From Himantopus leucocephalus (lineage: Eukaryota; Chordata; Aves; Charadriiformes; Recurvirostridae): a stretch of 64,000 nucleotides of DNA. The notes below the pieces were generated by a model that was not told the DNA's origin, did not search any database, and saw nothing but the letters and a program-made list of their open reading frames with translations. Shown in pieces: positions 37,181-48,606 of the stretch. Within the stretch, counting starts at the first letter, position 1, and each line of letters opens with the position of its first letter. The stretch lies in contig RSEF01000001.1 in the NCBI GenBank assembly GCA_003993805.1, positions 147,658,720 through 147,722,719 on the forward strand, given 5' to 3'. The translations under genes were made by a program, and so were the position numbers.

Positions 37181-39215
37181 GCAAGAACTAAGCATAAAGC
37201 AGAATAAACTTCTCTCGGGACTCTGTGCATCTGAAGCAAATAAAAGCTCATTTCGAAGCTGTGATTGCAGGTGTGTGTGCAAAGAGATACTGTGCATATA
37301 AGATCTATGCTCCATGATGAATGGCAGCTGTGATTGTGTCTTTCCTTTGGGACAAGGCAGAAGAATGATGACTCTTCATAGCCACTGCACTTTGGTTAGG
37401 CTAATTACTAGGAACTACATGAATTTGCAATAAATAATTTATCCAACGTATTGAAGTCTCGTTTTCTGTTCACTTAGTGCATTCTACCTGTAAACAAACG
37501 AAGGACTTAACAGCCACGCACAAATCTTCAAAGCTAAATGTGGTTTTGGACCCCCAACCCTGAATCTCAAGACCCTCCCAAGGCCCCAGTACCTGCTGAG
37601 GTAGGAGCTGAGCTGTGTGCTGAGGGGCCTGATTCCCCCTACACCTGGATGTATGGGGCCACTTAAGCGTTCCCGCTTCTGAAAGTGGCTCAGCCTGGCC
37701 TGAGGCAGGAGTTCGCAGAGCTCAGCATCAGGTCTCTGTGGTCGCTTTGTCCAGAGCGGGTGAGTCAATTGGCTCTGAAATATAGAACAGTGTAAAGGAC
37801 CTTTCTGCAAGCCGAGGTTTTCTCCACTCCTAAGGAAATAACGGCCAGCGGGAGTGAGACTGCATCTCATCTGCGTCAGTCAGGCTGAGGACAGGGCCCT
37901 TGATCTCATAAGAAGCCGAACTTGACAACATTAAACTCTGAATCCAAGCTCAGCTGTGGACTTCAAATGCTGACTTGACTTTCTCTGCTCCAGTCTGCAT
38001 CTGGACAGCATTTAATAGGCTCACTGCCCTCATAAGCATTTTCTAAACAGATGCATCAGGTACAGGCTTCATGATGGCCTTTTAAAGCAGAACCAAAACC
38101 TTATGAAATTGTGATTTGTCACTGGAAATAGCCAAAAGCTGGGTGAAAGCCCAGCTTGTGGGAAGTTCATTTGATGAATGAGAGCAGAACGGTGATGGCT
38201 GCATGGGAAATAGCTCCGTGTCGGTGCCACGCACTGCTTGGTCACTTTTTGCTGAAGCCACTGGCATCTGCACTGCGCTGCACTGCGCTCTCCCCTGCTG
38301 GGGGACATTGGGACACTGTGCACAATTTGGAACCAGGCAAGGCTCAGCCTTACCTCTGACCAGCCGGGCTTGTCTCTGCAACACTGCCAGGCATTCACAG
38401 AGATTTCCTAGGCGGTGTTCATGACTGAGCAGGTTGTCCTCATGCTTTGTCCCAGTGCTGCTACCAAAGTGAGGGCTATTGGACAAAGAAAAGTTTGCAG
38501 AATAACAACTGTGGAGGTGGGCAGACTTTCTTCATACAGAAAAGCCATAGGTAAGATATTCAGCGCAACTAAGCTTGAAGTCAGAAAAAATAATTTTGCT
38601 TGGCTCCAGGGAAAGTCTAACATGCAATGAACGGGCAGTTGCTCTGCCTCCAGAGATCGATCTGTGATTTGGGTGGCAAATGGAAATGATGTGGAGTTGT
38701 CCTTTGAGCATACTGGCTGACTTTAATGCTGCACCAAGAAATACGTCACCTCGTCAGATCCCACCTCCCCCTTGCCCAGCGTTGTGTGCAGCCAGGTCAG
38801 GTGGGAGCAACACCAGTGCCGCTCTGACGGCTGCTGCCAGGAGGAGGGAAGGCGAGCAGAGCCGAAAGCGGCAGGGCACCTTTATAGACTCCAGTCTGAC
38901 AGAGCTCAGGAACTTCTCCCTCTGGGATTTCTGTGGTGTGTGGGAGTGGGAACTCTCCATGCAGTTTGTGGGGCCCCCAAACGTCTCTTTCTGGCAAGGA
39001 AGCGAAGGAAGGCTGTCCGAGGCAGGTTGGCCTCTTCCCATAGATTTTCCATGGGGCAAAGGTGATTTAACTGATGTACATGGCCTGCCCTTTTGAATCG
39101 GAACTAAAACCTTATTTGAGATCCGATTTAGAGTGTGACGAAAAAAAGAAAAAACAAGTCAGAGGCAATCTCTCTCACCCTCTCCATTTTCTCTGCGCGG
39201 GTTATACCTGTTTGT

Positions 39216-39223
39216 ATGCAAAT
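39216..39223 (+). promoter_or_regulatory. POU octamer ATGCAAAT
   Basis: A perfect match to the POU-domain octamer. TTTGT sits directly in front (39211-39215), which resembles a SOX half-site, but the spacing is one base shorter than the usual SOX-OCT composite. A perfect octamer is expected about once or twice by chance in 64 kb counting both strands, so the context is the only extra support. Confidence 0.3.
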
Positions 39224-39631
39224 GCCGGCCCTGTCACTTGGGAGAGTGGGTGGAAAGCCGCCTGCCTGAATGGGGCAGCCAGCGGCATTCCTCCGGACCT
39301 GGGGACGAGGGTGGGGTTTGATCAGCCAAGGGAGAAAAATGTCAACATCTGTCCGTCACTGCACGGCAAATGGCCAATTATCATTTTTTTTCTGTGTCCC
39401 TAAGCTGCAGTCAGACAAAGCCGCCCAGCTCCCGGCTTTGTTGCCTGCACCATTTCCCACCACCACTCCACCTCTGATATGTTAATGGCAAAACTGAACG
39501 GTTTTGTGCGGCTGAAAAGGATCTTTGGGCACATTCACCGGGTCAACAATCCCAACTGCTGCGCTGGGGCTCAGCCTGCTGCGCCAGAAGCCCGGTGCCA
39601 AGGGACTTCCCTCCCTCCCCCGCACTCCTCC

Positions 39632-39657
39632 TTTTTTTTTTAAAAAAAAAAAAAAAA
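39632..39657. repeat. T10A16 homopolymer pair
   Basis: Ten T followed directly by sixteen A form a self-complementary tract able to extrude a short hairpin and expected to exclude nucleosomes. It lies just after a C-rich stretch (CCCTCCCTCCCCCGCACTCC). Confidence 0.9.
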
Positions 39658-39999
39658 GTGGAATTAACCATCTGGCTGTCTTGGTGCCCAGAAACTTAGT
39701 TGAACAAATTATGACACGATATACTCCCCTCGAGCACTTTCTGGACTGACAAGTGACAAGTGCGGCTGGGCTCTCCAGCACGAGTCACTGCCTCGCTAGA
39801 TGCAATTTGGGAGCTGAGAGAGGACCATCTCCTCTCTGCTTCAGAGCACCACAGAGCAGCTAGGTGGTACAGAAATACTTCTGTGTTTATACAGTTGGCT
39901 TTGCGTGCATTAGAGCAAAAGTAACACTGACAAACAGTCTTTTGTTTAGAAAATAAACCCTGTCATACATGCAACGCTGGGCACAGAAAGCAAACTTGA

Positions 40000-40420
40000 T
40001 GACCTAATCCTGTCTATTGTGTAGTAATAGTAATGCACTTAAGTAGTAATTCTAGATCTGGTTGAAGAATAATTGCAGAGTTTATTGGGTGATGAGTTTC
40101 CCATTCATCGATGTTGCAGCAGTGCCAGGGGAAATGGGCTATAGCGCCTGAGACAAGGTGCTCGTAAGTCTGTGACAAATTGATTTTGAAGTATTTGTCG
40201 TTTATAATTAGTCACCTGAACTAAGTGTGAACATTATGAATGATACGCCACTCCTTTTGCTGATGCTGTACTAATACCATCATTGCTTTGTAAAAAAACC
40301 CAGCTAGTTGGCAGGTTCTTTGACAGTAAAATTTGAAGCATTTTTGCAAGCAAGCTAATGTTTATAAGCACGGTAATATGCCATCATTACTCAAAACAAC
40401 TATGACACATACATGTGCAT
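40000..40420. other. Candidate conserved non-coding element
   Basis: AT-rich but complex sequence with GTAGTAATAGTAATGCAC, TAAGTAGTAATTCTAG, GAATAATTGCAGAG, CATTCATCGATG and GTTTATAATTAGTCACC. No repeat or coding signal. Resemblance to enhancer-type DNA is subjective and untested. Confidence 0.25.
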
Positions 40421-42365
40421 CGACTGCAAGCACCCTATAAAAACTGCTGGACACAAGGCCTAATGACATGAGATAAAAGCTGAAGAAATTTAAAAGCTGA
40501 ATAAACAAAGCAGCCTTATAGTTCAACGGCTTCCGGTTGACCCTGAGCAGAGGTCTGGGTAAAGCTGGGTGAATACTCCAGACAAGAAAAAAGCGATAAT
40601 TATGTGTGTTTTTTATGAGACTACAATTTTAATATACCCTGCACAGTAAACAGTGCTGTAATAAAACCTGACCTTTGCCACAACTTGCTTTATTCTCTTC
40701 TTAAAACCTGCTCGTGAGCAGTGAGAGAAGGGTGGATTGTCTGGATCCAGAACCAACTCACCATGAAGACTCATACTTATTTATTCCCACACAGGAGATT
40801 TAGCAAGCTAAACATTTTCTTTCTCCTTGTTTTTGAAGATGTTCGGCTTTGTCAACTCTACCTGTTCCGGCTGTGCTGGGCAGCACTGACACAACACCTA
40901 TGCCATGGTTTGCACTGACTCCCAGGTCTGTGCCTCCTCTGCAGGAGCGTTCACCCAGACCCTGGGAAGCGCTATCGGCGGTGCCTTCTGCCGCTTTCCA
41001 GGGAAGGACTTTTATAAAAAGCATGCACAGCATGAAGGAGAAAGCAGATGCAGGCTCGCTCTGCACACTCCTCTCCAGTTCCCGGCATATGGTGGACGGT
41101 TAAAAAAAAATGGATCTGAATGGTGTGAAAATCTATTCATCCTGTATCACAGAGAATAAATTATTTCTTTTTGGTCATATGCTGCGTGTTGTCCTGGCTG
41201 CATCCGCCCGTGCTGTTATGAAGGAATGCTTTAGAGTCACAGGCTGTACAGATCAGAACAACCCTCTGTGCTGACTTTCTGCATGACAGAGGCTGAAGAT
41301 TTTCATTCAATCACTTTTTTGTCCGAACCATAATTTCTGATTGTGCTCGTACCTTTGATGAAAGAAACCCAAGCCTGATTTATGGTAATAAAAGGACAGA
41401 AAATCCAACGTAACTGTAAGTAAGTATGCTGCCCCAGTGGCTTCTTGTTGTTTGTGTTGGAAAACTTGCTTTATCCATGGTCTGACATCTTCTGTCTTCA
41501 GACTCTAGCTGCTGGCTTTTGCTACATTAGTGCCTGGGTTCACAGTCCCTGCTGCTTCCCTGCCCCACAGCTTCTCTCCTGGTCCCCAAGGCCACGAAGC
41601 AGCTGCTGGTGGCCAGGGGTATGTGGGATGGCCCAGTGCCCTTCTCGGCATGCTTGAGCTCCCGTGGGGAAGGCAGCGCCTGGGAAAGTGGGCTCCATCC
41701 TCCTTAGTCCTCTCCCATTCCCTCTAAGTCTGCACCTGCTGCAATCATCTGCAAAGCTTTTCTTTGATAAACTAAATAGACTGAGTTTATTTCATCTTTT
41801 GTGCACACTTCTAGGAATCACTTTTGCAGCTCTTTCCTGAAACTTCTTTAATTTGCCAGCAGCCTTTGTAAAGCCCAGGCACTGGATTGGGACAGACGCT
41901 GTACATTTGTGGTAAAGAAGGGTAGGAAACCGTGTTCAAATTAAGCTCAAATTAAGCTCAAATTTCTTATTTAATATTAATGAGTTTTGCTGGCTTGTTT
42001 GATTACTCTTACTACCTAAAAATGAGGGTTTTTTTAGAGTATTGCCAAATCTTTACTCTTTGCTGATCTCCCAACGATTCGGGCATGTTGCCTCACACAC
42101 CATATACGACCTCAAATCACATAACCGAGATAAGCAGTTAATGACATATAATGAACTTTCCCTCCAATACAATAAAATAACGACTGTCCCTTTTAAATAT
42201 TATAAGCACTTCTCTTTACTGAATGTCAGTGGTGGATAAAGAGATTTGGAGTAAATCAACGCTCAAATGTCTTATCTCTATTAATAGATTATTATCGCAA
42301 TACTTTCAAACCCATAAGCTTTCTTAGCCTTGGCTTGCCTAAAAAAAACTGGAGTGGGGATGGGG

Positions 42366-42384
42366 GTGTGTGTGCACGCGCGCA
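42366..42384. other. Alternating purine-pyrimidine (Z-DNA-prone) tract
   Basis: Nineteen bases, GTGTGTGTGCACGCGCGCA, alternate strictly between purine and pyrimidine. The GCGCGC end carries the dinucleotide most prone to the left-handed form. The pattern is direct from sequence. Any in-vivo transition is inference. Confidence 0.7.
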
Positions 42385-43929
42385 GAACTCAGCACCTTTG
42401 TGATGCTGTGATGGCTGTGGTTCTGGCTTCCCCAGATGGAGCACAGCCCCTCCTTTTTGTTGGACCTTGTACTTCTCCAGAAATTCACCCTGGCCTTTCA
42501 CTTTCGGGCAGGTTCTCTCAGCCACGTCACCCTGCGCATCCACTCTGCTCATCCCTTAGGTCTGAATAGACTCTGCATGAGAAGATGTCGCCTCTGGGAA
42601 CTGGTAACCGGCAAATAACAGTGTTCCCAGATTGCTTCGCAGAATAGATGTTGGATTTACTTATGCCATGAGGGGCAGCCCTGGGGAAAGCAGCAGACCA
42701 GTGATCCAGTCTGCTCCAGAAGCACCACCTGAGAGGGAGCTCCTGCTCCTGGTTACATCCCATGCTAACATTACCTGGCTGCCGTTTTTCCCCTCCTCAT
42801 CATTCACACTGCAGTTAGAGCTACCTCCCAGCCAAAACAGGGCTTGTACTTTAACAGAAGTGAAAACAGAAATTCATCTACATCATACACTACTGGAGAT
42901 GGACTTTCAGAAAAAAAAAACCCAACTGCTTCACGTGAATCAGCGACTGGGAGAGTTACGCCCCTGGGGCAGGTGTAGCCGTGCACATTGTAGTTTACAT
43001 GTGTGGTACCTCCTTGCAGGCACCGAGGAAATGATGCATCTGATGGTCACCTCTGTGCTGCTCATACACCCGTGCTGCATGCATGGCAGTGAGAGTGGGT
43101 GCCAAATCTTTCTTCCCAGGTGTATTTCACACTGCTTTGTATGCATCTCTCTGCCTGCGCTTCACAGTGGGGAATTAGATCTACCTGAGTGAGTCTGGTA
43201 CTGGACTTTTTATTAGTCAGACACGGGTACATGGTGAGCCTCTCTCCCTTAGCATCCTTTTGCTCTTCTTCTGTTGAGGTGGGGTGGGATGGCAGGAACC
43301 CTCCCGTGGCTCTGGTCTGTCAGCAGGGATCTGGACCGCTTTGTGACAGCCTTGCAGCAGTTGCTGTGAGGAGACCTGGGCAGACATTCGTGTGGGGCTT
43401 CTCTGCCTTTACAAACCCACCCGCACTCACAGCCCCCACAGGCTCACACTCCCCAGGTGGATTTTTACAACCCACTTGTAAAAAGAGGTGCATTTCTGCC
43501 CCCTTGCTTTTGCACCCCAAGGAACAGCTGTGATAGCAGTGTGCTTTGTTGTACCAAAAGGTGCAGCAGATCCGTCACACCTTGTGAATCTGCCTTTTTT
43601 TTTTTAATTAGCCGTTGGGGTGTGGGGCGCAATCTTGGGCTGACCAGGTCCCGTTGGTGTTCAGGCTGGCACCAGGGAAGGAGGGAAGGAGCAGAAGTGA
43701 GCAATAGAGAGGGCTGAGCCACACTGCACGACTGCACCTCTCCTCCCATCCTTGAATAATATCCCTGACAGTGCTAGTCTTGCAGGCAGCCGGTGCTCGT
43801 CAACAGCATTATTTAATAGAAAAATGCCTGAAGGTGCCAATCAGGATATTAGACAAAGTCCACACCTTTGGGAAGAAGCTCTCTGTTGCCCAAAGTGCAG
43901 AGAGGGCTGAGCACCGGCCAGACACAAAA

Positions 43930-44110
43930 TAGTCTTGTACATAGCTGAGAAGCCTATTGTTTTTCAGAGGCTGCTATTTTTGTGCTCATATGACAGCCAC
44001 AGAGACATGTCTGACCCATGAAAGGCCTGCATCCTCTATTTTGTTTGTAATTGCCATGGCTTTAATTACCGCAGCCTCACAAACAAACCCAAACAATTTT
44101 TCTTCCTCTC
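43930..44110. other. Candidate conserved non-coding element
   Basis: Includes TGTTTTTCAGAGGCTGC, TTTTGTTTGTAATTGCC and ATGGCTTTAATTACCGCAGC, with two TAATTRCC-like homeodomain strings about 20 bp apart. No repeat similarity or convincing frame. Assigned by composition only. Confidence 0.3.
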
Positions 44111-44154
44111 CATAAGTTTAAAAGACTAACAGGTGGGGAACAGGATGCATACAA

Positions 44155-44188
44155 ACATGTATGTATGCATATGTATACACACACATAC
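44155..44188. repeat. 34-bp perfectly alternating purine-pyrimidine tract
   Basis: From ACATGTATGT through GCATATGTATACACACACAT every base alternates purine/pyrimidine for 34 positions, mixing ATGT, GTAT and CA dinucleotides. It holds small palindromes (TGCATA, GTATAC). It is a CA/TA-type simple repeat that could adopt Z-form or cruciform structure, and is likely polymorphic in length. Confidence 0.8.
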
Positions 44189-45467
44189 CTTTTTCAATCA
44201 TATGCATCACAAATATAGCCCAAATATGGAGAACAGCTGAAATAAAATAACAGACCTATTGGCACAAAGTCACATGTTAGTTGCTGAGGTCAGTCACACT
44301 GCACCAGCAATAAGCTGAAAACAAAAGAAACAAATAAATATACAATCGTCTCTTTTTTTTTTCTCCTACTCAATACAGATTGCAAGTGTATTTAAATTGT
44401 CCAACCTACTCTTGAAATTTGAAGCAGCAGCATACATTTGATTGTGATGTGCAGTAAGGCATAACACTTCAAAAGGAGGATGTGTAATAATTTCAAAAGC
44501 CTGCTTTTCCTTTTGTAGATTATACATAATACCAGGCTTCAGTCCAATTTCCATTTTAGTGGATATTGAGGAGGTGAGAGGAAATGTTTATTTTAGCAAC
44601 TGGGCAAATCAAAATCATTTTTACTCAAAACACAGAGGCTCCGAGAAGGCTCTTCAGCCACCAATTCACCGTCGGCCAGACATCCGATGGAGCTGGGGAT
44701 CTGCGTGGGGTGCCTGGGGGCTCTAGCAGAGTTTGTCTGTGGGCATGGGATGGTCAGAGCCGTGCGGAGGAAACCTTTTGCCTCACATCTTTTGCGAGCT
44801 GTTTGATCCAAACTGGTGTAAAATTTCCAGGAAATCAGGTGACCAGGACAAACCTGTTCTTCCAGGGCAGTTATCCTTCCTTTTTCAATAGCTTGATCCC
44901 ATATATAACACGTAATTCATTCTAGATGCACTGAAGACCTATAAGACTCTCTTTGTTATTACTATTATTATTTCGTAGGCTTTGGACTGGACCTGATGTT
45001 TCTGAGACCTCAGCTCAACATGTCAGAATTGCCGTACGGCTTTTCAGAATACATTTATATTGGAGCAACAAATATTCTGTGTTTATTCAGGAACGGCCTG
45101 TGGGTAAGACACTGTGGGTAAGAAGCCCTTCCCTTCAAACTGGGGTAGGTAGACCGGGGCCTGAGCTGGGGAGGGTATGTTTGGGTGTTGGCCCGTCATC
45201 TGTGGGAAATCTTGCAATGACCATTTGAGTCCCTGCCAGCTGCCTGCTCTGCTCCTCTGCCAGACATCATCACTGTCCCGGAGTCAGTGAAAGGAACTCT
45301 TCTTCCATGGGATCCAGTGCCTGAGCTGAAATCACTCATGAAGCTGCTTCAGCCTCATACTGGATTTTACCTGAGACGCTCGTGTGTGTGGACCTCTGCC
45401 AGCCCTGCCGTGGGAGGAGCAGATGGGTAGAGACTGATGAATCACCAGAAGGCTGAGCACCAAGATC

Positions 45468-45497
45468 ATCTTCAACTACTACATCTTCAACTACTAC
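45468..45497. repeat. 15-bp exact tandem duplication
   Basis: ATCTTCAACTACTAC occurs twice without change (45468-45482, 45483-45497). Exact identity implies a recent slippage event or variant. No N is present, so it is not of the contig-join kind. Confidence 0.9.
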
Positions 45498-47674
45498 TTT
45501 CTGGAGAGATGCTGTCCATCCCAGGCACAGCACCTATGAGGAATCTACCTTGTCCACAGTAACTCATTTCCAGTGTTATCTGCTTCGATTTCCCATTGTT
45601 GTTGCAAAGCAACAAGGAATCAACTTTACTTACCTCTATTCTGCCCTCTCTTTTCCCGTTGTGCTTGTGGCTTTTCCAGCAGTAGCTGCCTATGTGCAGT
45701 TTCCAGCATTCAAAGAAGAAATTGCACACCTGGGCATGATGTGCATTCTCTCTCTCAAACGCCTTTTTGCTGCGTTTATCGCTACAAATATCAACTGCAA
45801 AAAGAGCAGATAGCCTGGATATATAAACTTTATTATAGGTAACAGAAGAAGGGCTGTAGCAGATGAGAACATACAGCGCTCGTTTTTTTCTAAATGGCCC
45901 AGTGGTATCTTTAAAATAGGAAGAGGAAAGGTCTGGCTTGTACTGGGAAAGCTGAGACAGCCCAGAGGTTTAGGTGTAATTCGCACCATCAGGCACAGCA
46001 TATAGTAATCTTACTTGATGATGTTTTATGCCTGCTCTGATTCTTGTCTGTGAATAATGGAAGATGGCACTGCCAGAGGAGAAAGGACAACTTGTGCTAT
46101 TAACTCTGCTCTATTGGCAATTTCTTCCTATCTTACTCTGCTTTCTTTTCTCTTATCGAGCCCCTTTATTTTTCTTTTGTCTGAGTGGTTTATGAAATAT
46201 AAAGAAAGAATACTTATATAGTCTCCTCTCCATTACGAGCACGCCAATTGCCTGCTCTGTGTGTGCATGCACCAACGTGTGTGTTGTGTTCAAGGACTGT
46301 TAAATGTCATGTAACCAAACCAGAGCATTTCAGTCACGTGGTGCTGACAAGCTGCACTCAGGCATAGCACATGCCTTTCCTTAGCTCAAAACAGATGTCG
46401 TTTCCCTTGACAGATCCCTCTATGGATTCCTGAAAGTAAAGTTCAGTAAAATTTTGTGGGTTTGTTTTGTTCTTTTTGTTTGTTTTTTTAAATAGCTTCA
46501 GGTTAATAAGTACAGTCCCAAACTGAATGGGAGACATGAAAGACAGCAAAGAGATGTTTCTGAGTTATTGATCTCTTTGCTTTCCAAAATAAATTACATT
46601 AAACAGCTGTTCTCAGGGCCACGGCTTTAATGAGAAACACTGCTGTAGCTACATTTCCCTTTTCTATAATGCAGAGGCCCTGCAGCTGAATCCCACTTAG
46701 GACTGGGGATGTCATCCTTTCTCATGACTGCAATGCTCCTGATGCTCAGCATCTTTCTTGCAATGTTATTCAGATGGACACAATAATAAAAAAAAAGTTC
46801 ATATGTGTCTTGGTTTATCTGGCTGCATGTCAGACTGGGTTTGAGCACTCTCATACAGAAAGAAATGACTCTCAGGAAATGATTACCTAGCACTTTTCTG
46901 GTAAACCATGCTGCTGGGTGACTGGGAGGGTCATTAAAGGAAACTGTGTTTTTAAATGCGTGACAGAAAAACTAGTAGACACAGAATTGTCATCTGTTTG
47001 CATTGCGTATAACGCTTTTCACACAGAGAAGGAAGGTTAGATTTGAGCAAGCGTGCCATACTGAAGCAGAAAAAAAAAAAGAAGAAATTTATCAACTAAA
47101 ATGCTTGCGTGCCTGGGGAAAAGGACATTTTCCAACAGAAGAAATTAGTCCTGCATCTTTAGGACATATTTCACTTTGCCTTAAAAGGAAACAGATACTG
47201 TTTTGAATTAAATGAGATGTTTGCAGGATTATGTACATGTGTTTCATTTGTATGAGATTAATAACAGAAAGAATTGGGGAAGAACATGGGGGGTTAAATA
47301 TATTTCTGGCTGCCAATACTTACGCTTCTAGGTAATTTAGAAAAATTGACTTTCTGGTTGCTCAGTGTGTCTGTGAAATTCCTTCTTCTCCTGTTTAGAG
47401 ATTCCCTTTGAAATATGGGACCATGAAGGGCTGTTGTATCTCTTTCCTCTAAGTCAGTAGAATTACCATCTACAATAAAGGTCAGTCTCTTTTCATTGAG
47501 ACTCATTGCTGTGATGACTCATATGGATTTGCTCAGAGGACAGACCAGATGAGTACGACTGAGCATACTTAAAGTAGGAAATGCAGAGACCTGCGCTGTG
47601 GTGAGCTTCACTACATGCCGCTGCCTGGCCTGTGGCTGCAACAGGCTGGTTTCAGTGCTCAGCATCTACAGGAG

Positions 47675-47840
47675 TGTCCTGGTTTGAGGTAAAACAGGAC
47701 CAATTTTGTTCAGTAACTCTGCTTCTTAGCTAGGCCTCTTCTAACTACTGAAATTAACAGCATATTGTGCAGACAATGTTCACTCTCTCAGAGTGGTAAG
47801 ACCAGGCAGGGACTGGCCAAAGCTACACCTTGACCAAATG
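47675..47840 (+). mobile_element. Probable avian endogenous-retrovirus LTR (5' part)
   Basis: TGTCCTGGTTTGAGG at 47675 is the hallmark start of several avian ERV LTR families (TG... terminal dinucleotide, TGTCCTGGTTT). The following bases (AAAACAGGACCAATTTTG, AACAGCATATTGTGCAGAC, TCAGAGTGGTAAGACCAGG) also look familiar from such LTRs. The right boundary is unclear. AGGAG precedes the start (47670-47674) and recurs at 48127-48131, which would give a 452-bp solo LTR with a 5-bp target duplication, but the base before the second AGGAG is not a canonical CA end. No gag, pol or env coding sequence is present. The family is not assigned. Confidence 0.45.
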
Positions 47841-48544
47841 TCTTCTGTTGTTTTTCTGAAATGTGAATCTCAAAACCATCAAACAACATTGCAAAACCAC
47901 CTCCCTTGTTCTTCTGAGGCAATGGCTTTCATTTGGCTAAGATCTTTGAAAACGGCACTGTCAAAGTAAATGAGCTGATACCCTAAATTGTGAATCATCA
48001 CAGACACACTGCTTTATCCTAAGTCCACTTACATTTATTGATTTGGTTGTGCAGAGTTACCACGACTTGAAGCCCAGGATGAGAAGTCCAGCTGTGCTCA
48101 TGGATAAAGACAGGCATAATATACAAAGGAGGATGCTGAAGATATTATCCAAGTTTAAAATAAACTTAACAAATTCAGTACACAAACACTCCTGGAAGGA
48201 TCATATTCACAGCTAATAACTGCTGTTGCCAAGTTTTAAGAAGTATTCCTCCTCCACATAAAATATCTACAAAGGTGATGACCATGTTAGTTACTTGGAT
48301 TGATTTTATAAGAGGCAGTGCAGGTGAGTCAGACTGTTCCCATTACGGCTCAAACTTAAAATAGCTTGCTGTAAATAATCTTTTATGCTTAACAAAAGCT
48401 CGTACAATCCCTGATAATTAATTCATCACCCACACTGACTTTCAAAAGACTGAGATCGCTTCTGGTGTTGTCTGGTTCACTGTGAGGACATGTCCAGAGA
48501 AATTACTGAAGACTGACATTTTTGAGATAACTGTTTATGTTCTT

Positions 48545-48606
48545 AGGGCCAAATTCATCACTTGTGTAAACTGGCCTATTTCTCTCAAAGTCAGCTGAGA
48601 ATTTAT
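48545..48606 (+). repeat. Ancient amniote repeat fragment (second copy)
   Basis: AGGGCCAAATTCATCACTTG, TGTAAACTGGC and CTCAAAGTCAGCTGAGA follow the same layout as the 27201-27280 repeat: a GGGCCAAATTC start, a TGTAAA.TGG block and a decayed TGAAGTCAATGG-like core. The family is not named and the match is by eye. Confidence 0.4.

Larger units (their letters stand above)
39040..39760. other. Candidate conserved regulatory region
   Basis: About 700 bp of complex, non-repetitive sequence includes a perfect octamer ATGCAAAT (39216-39223), TCAGACAAAGCCG, GATATGTTAATGGC, GGGTCAACAATCCC and TGAACAAATTATGACACG. It is broken only by the T10A16 tract at 39632-39657. Motif density and lack of repeats resemble a vertebrate enhancer, but no conservation data are available and the boundaries are arbitrary. 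Confidence 0.3.
37181..47674. other. Ten kilobases without genes; possible regulatory blocks
   Basis: No exon, RNA gene or young transposon is recognised. The longest frame in the window lies here (42632-43192, plus, 186 codons). It has no domain, no repeated motif and no plausible splice or promoter context, so I treat it as chance. A second, 138 codons at 38680-39096, is matched by open frames on the opposite strand. Local structures (T10A16 at 39632-39657, alternating purine-pyrimidine tracts, a 15-bp tandem) and candidate regulatory blocks are listed separately. An 11-bp repeat (CAAATTAAGCT) occurs twice near 41937-41959. Confidence 0.55.

Noticed and set aside
42632..43192. Longest open frame in the window (186 codons, plus strand)
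   Set aside because: No recognisable domain, signal or repeat pattern, overlapping frames are open on the other strand, and there is no splice or promoter context. A frame of this size is plausible by chance in moderately GC-rich DNA.
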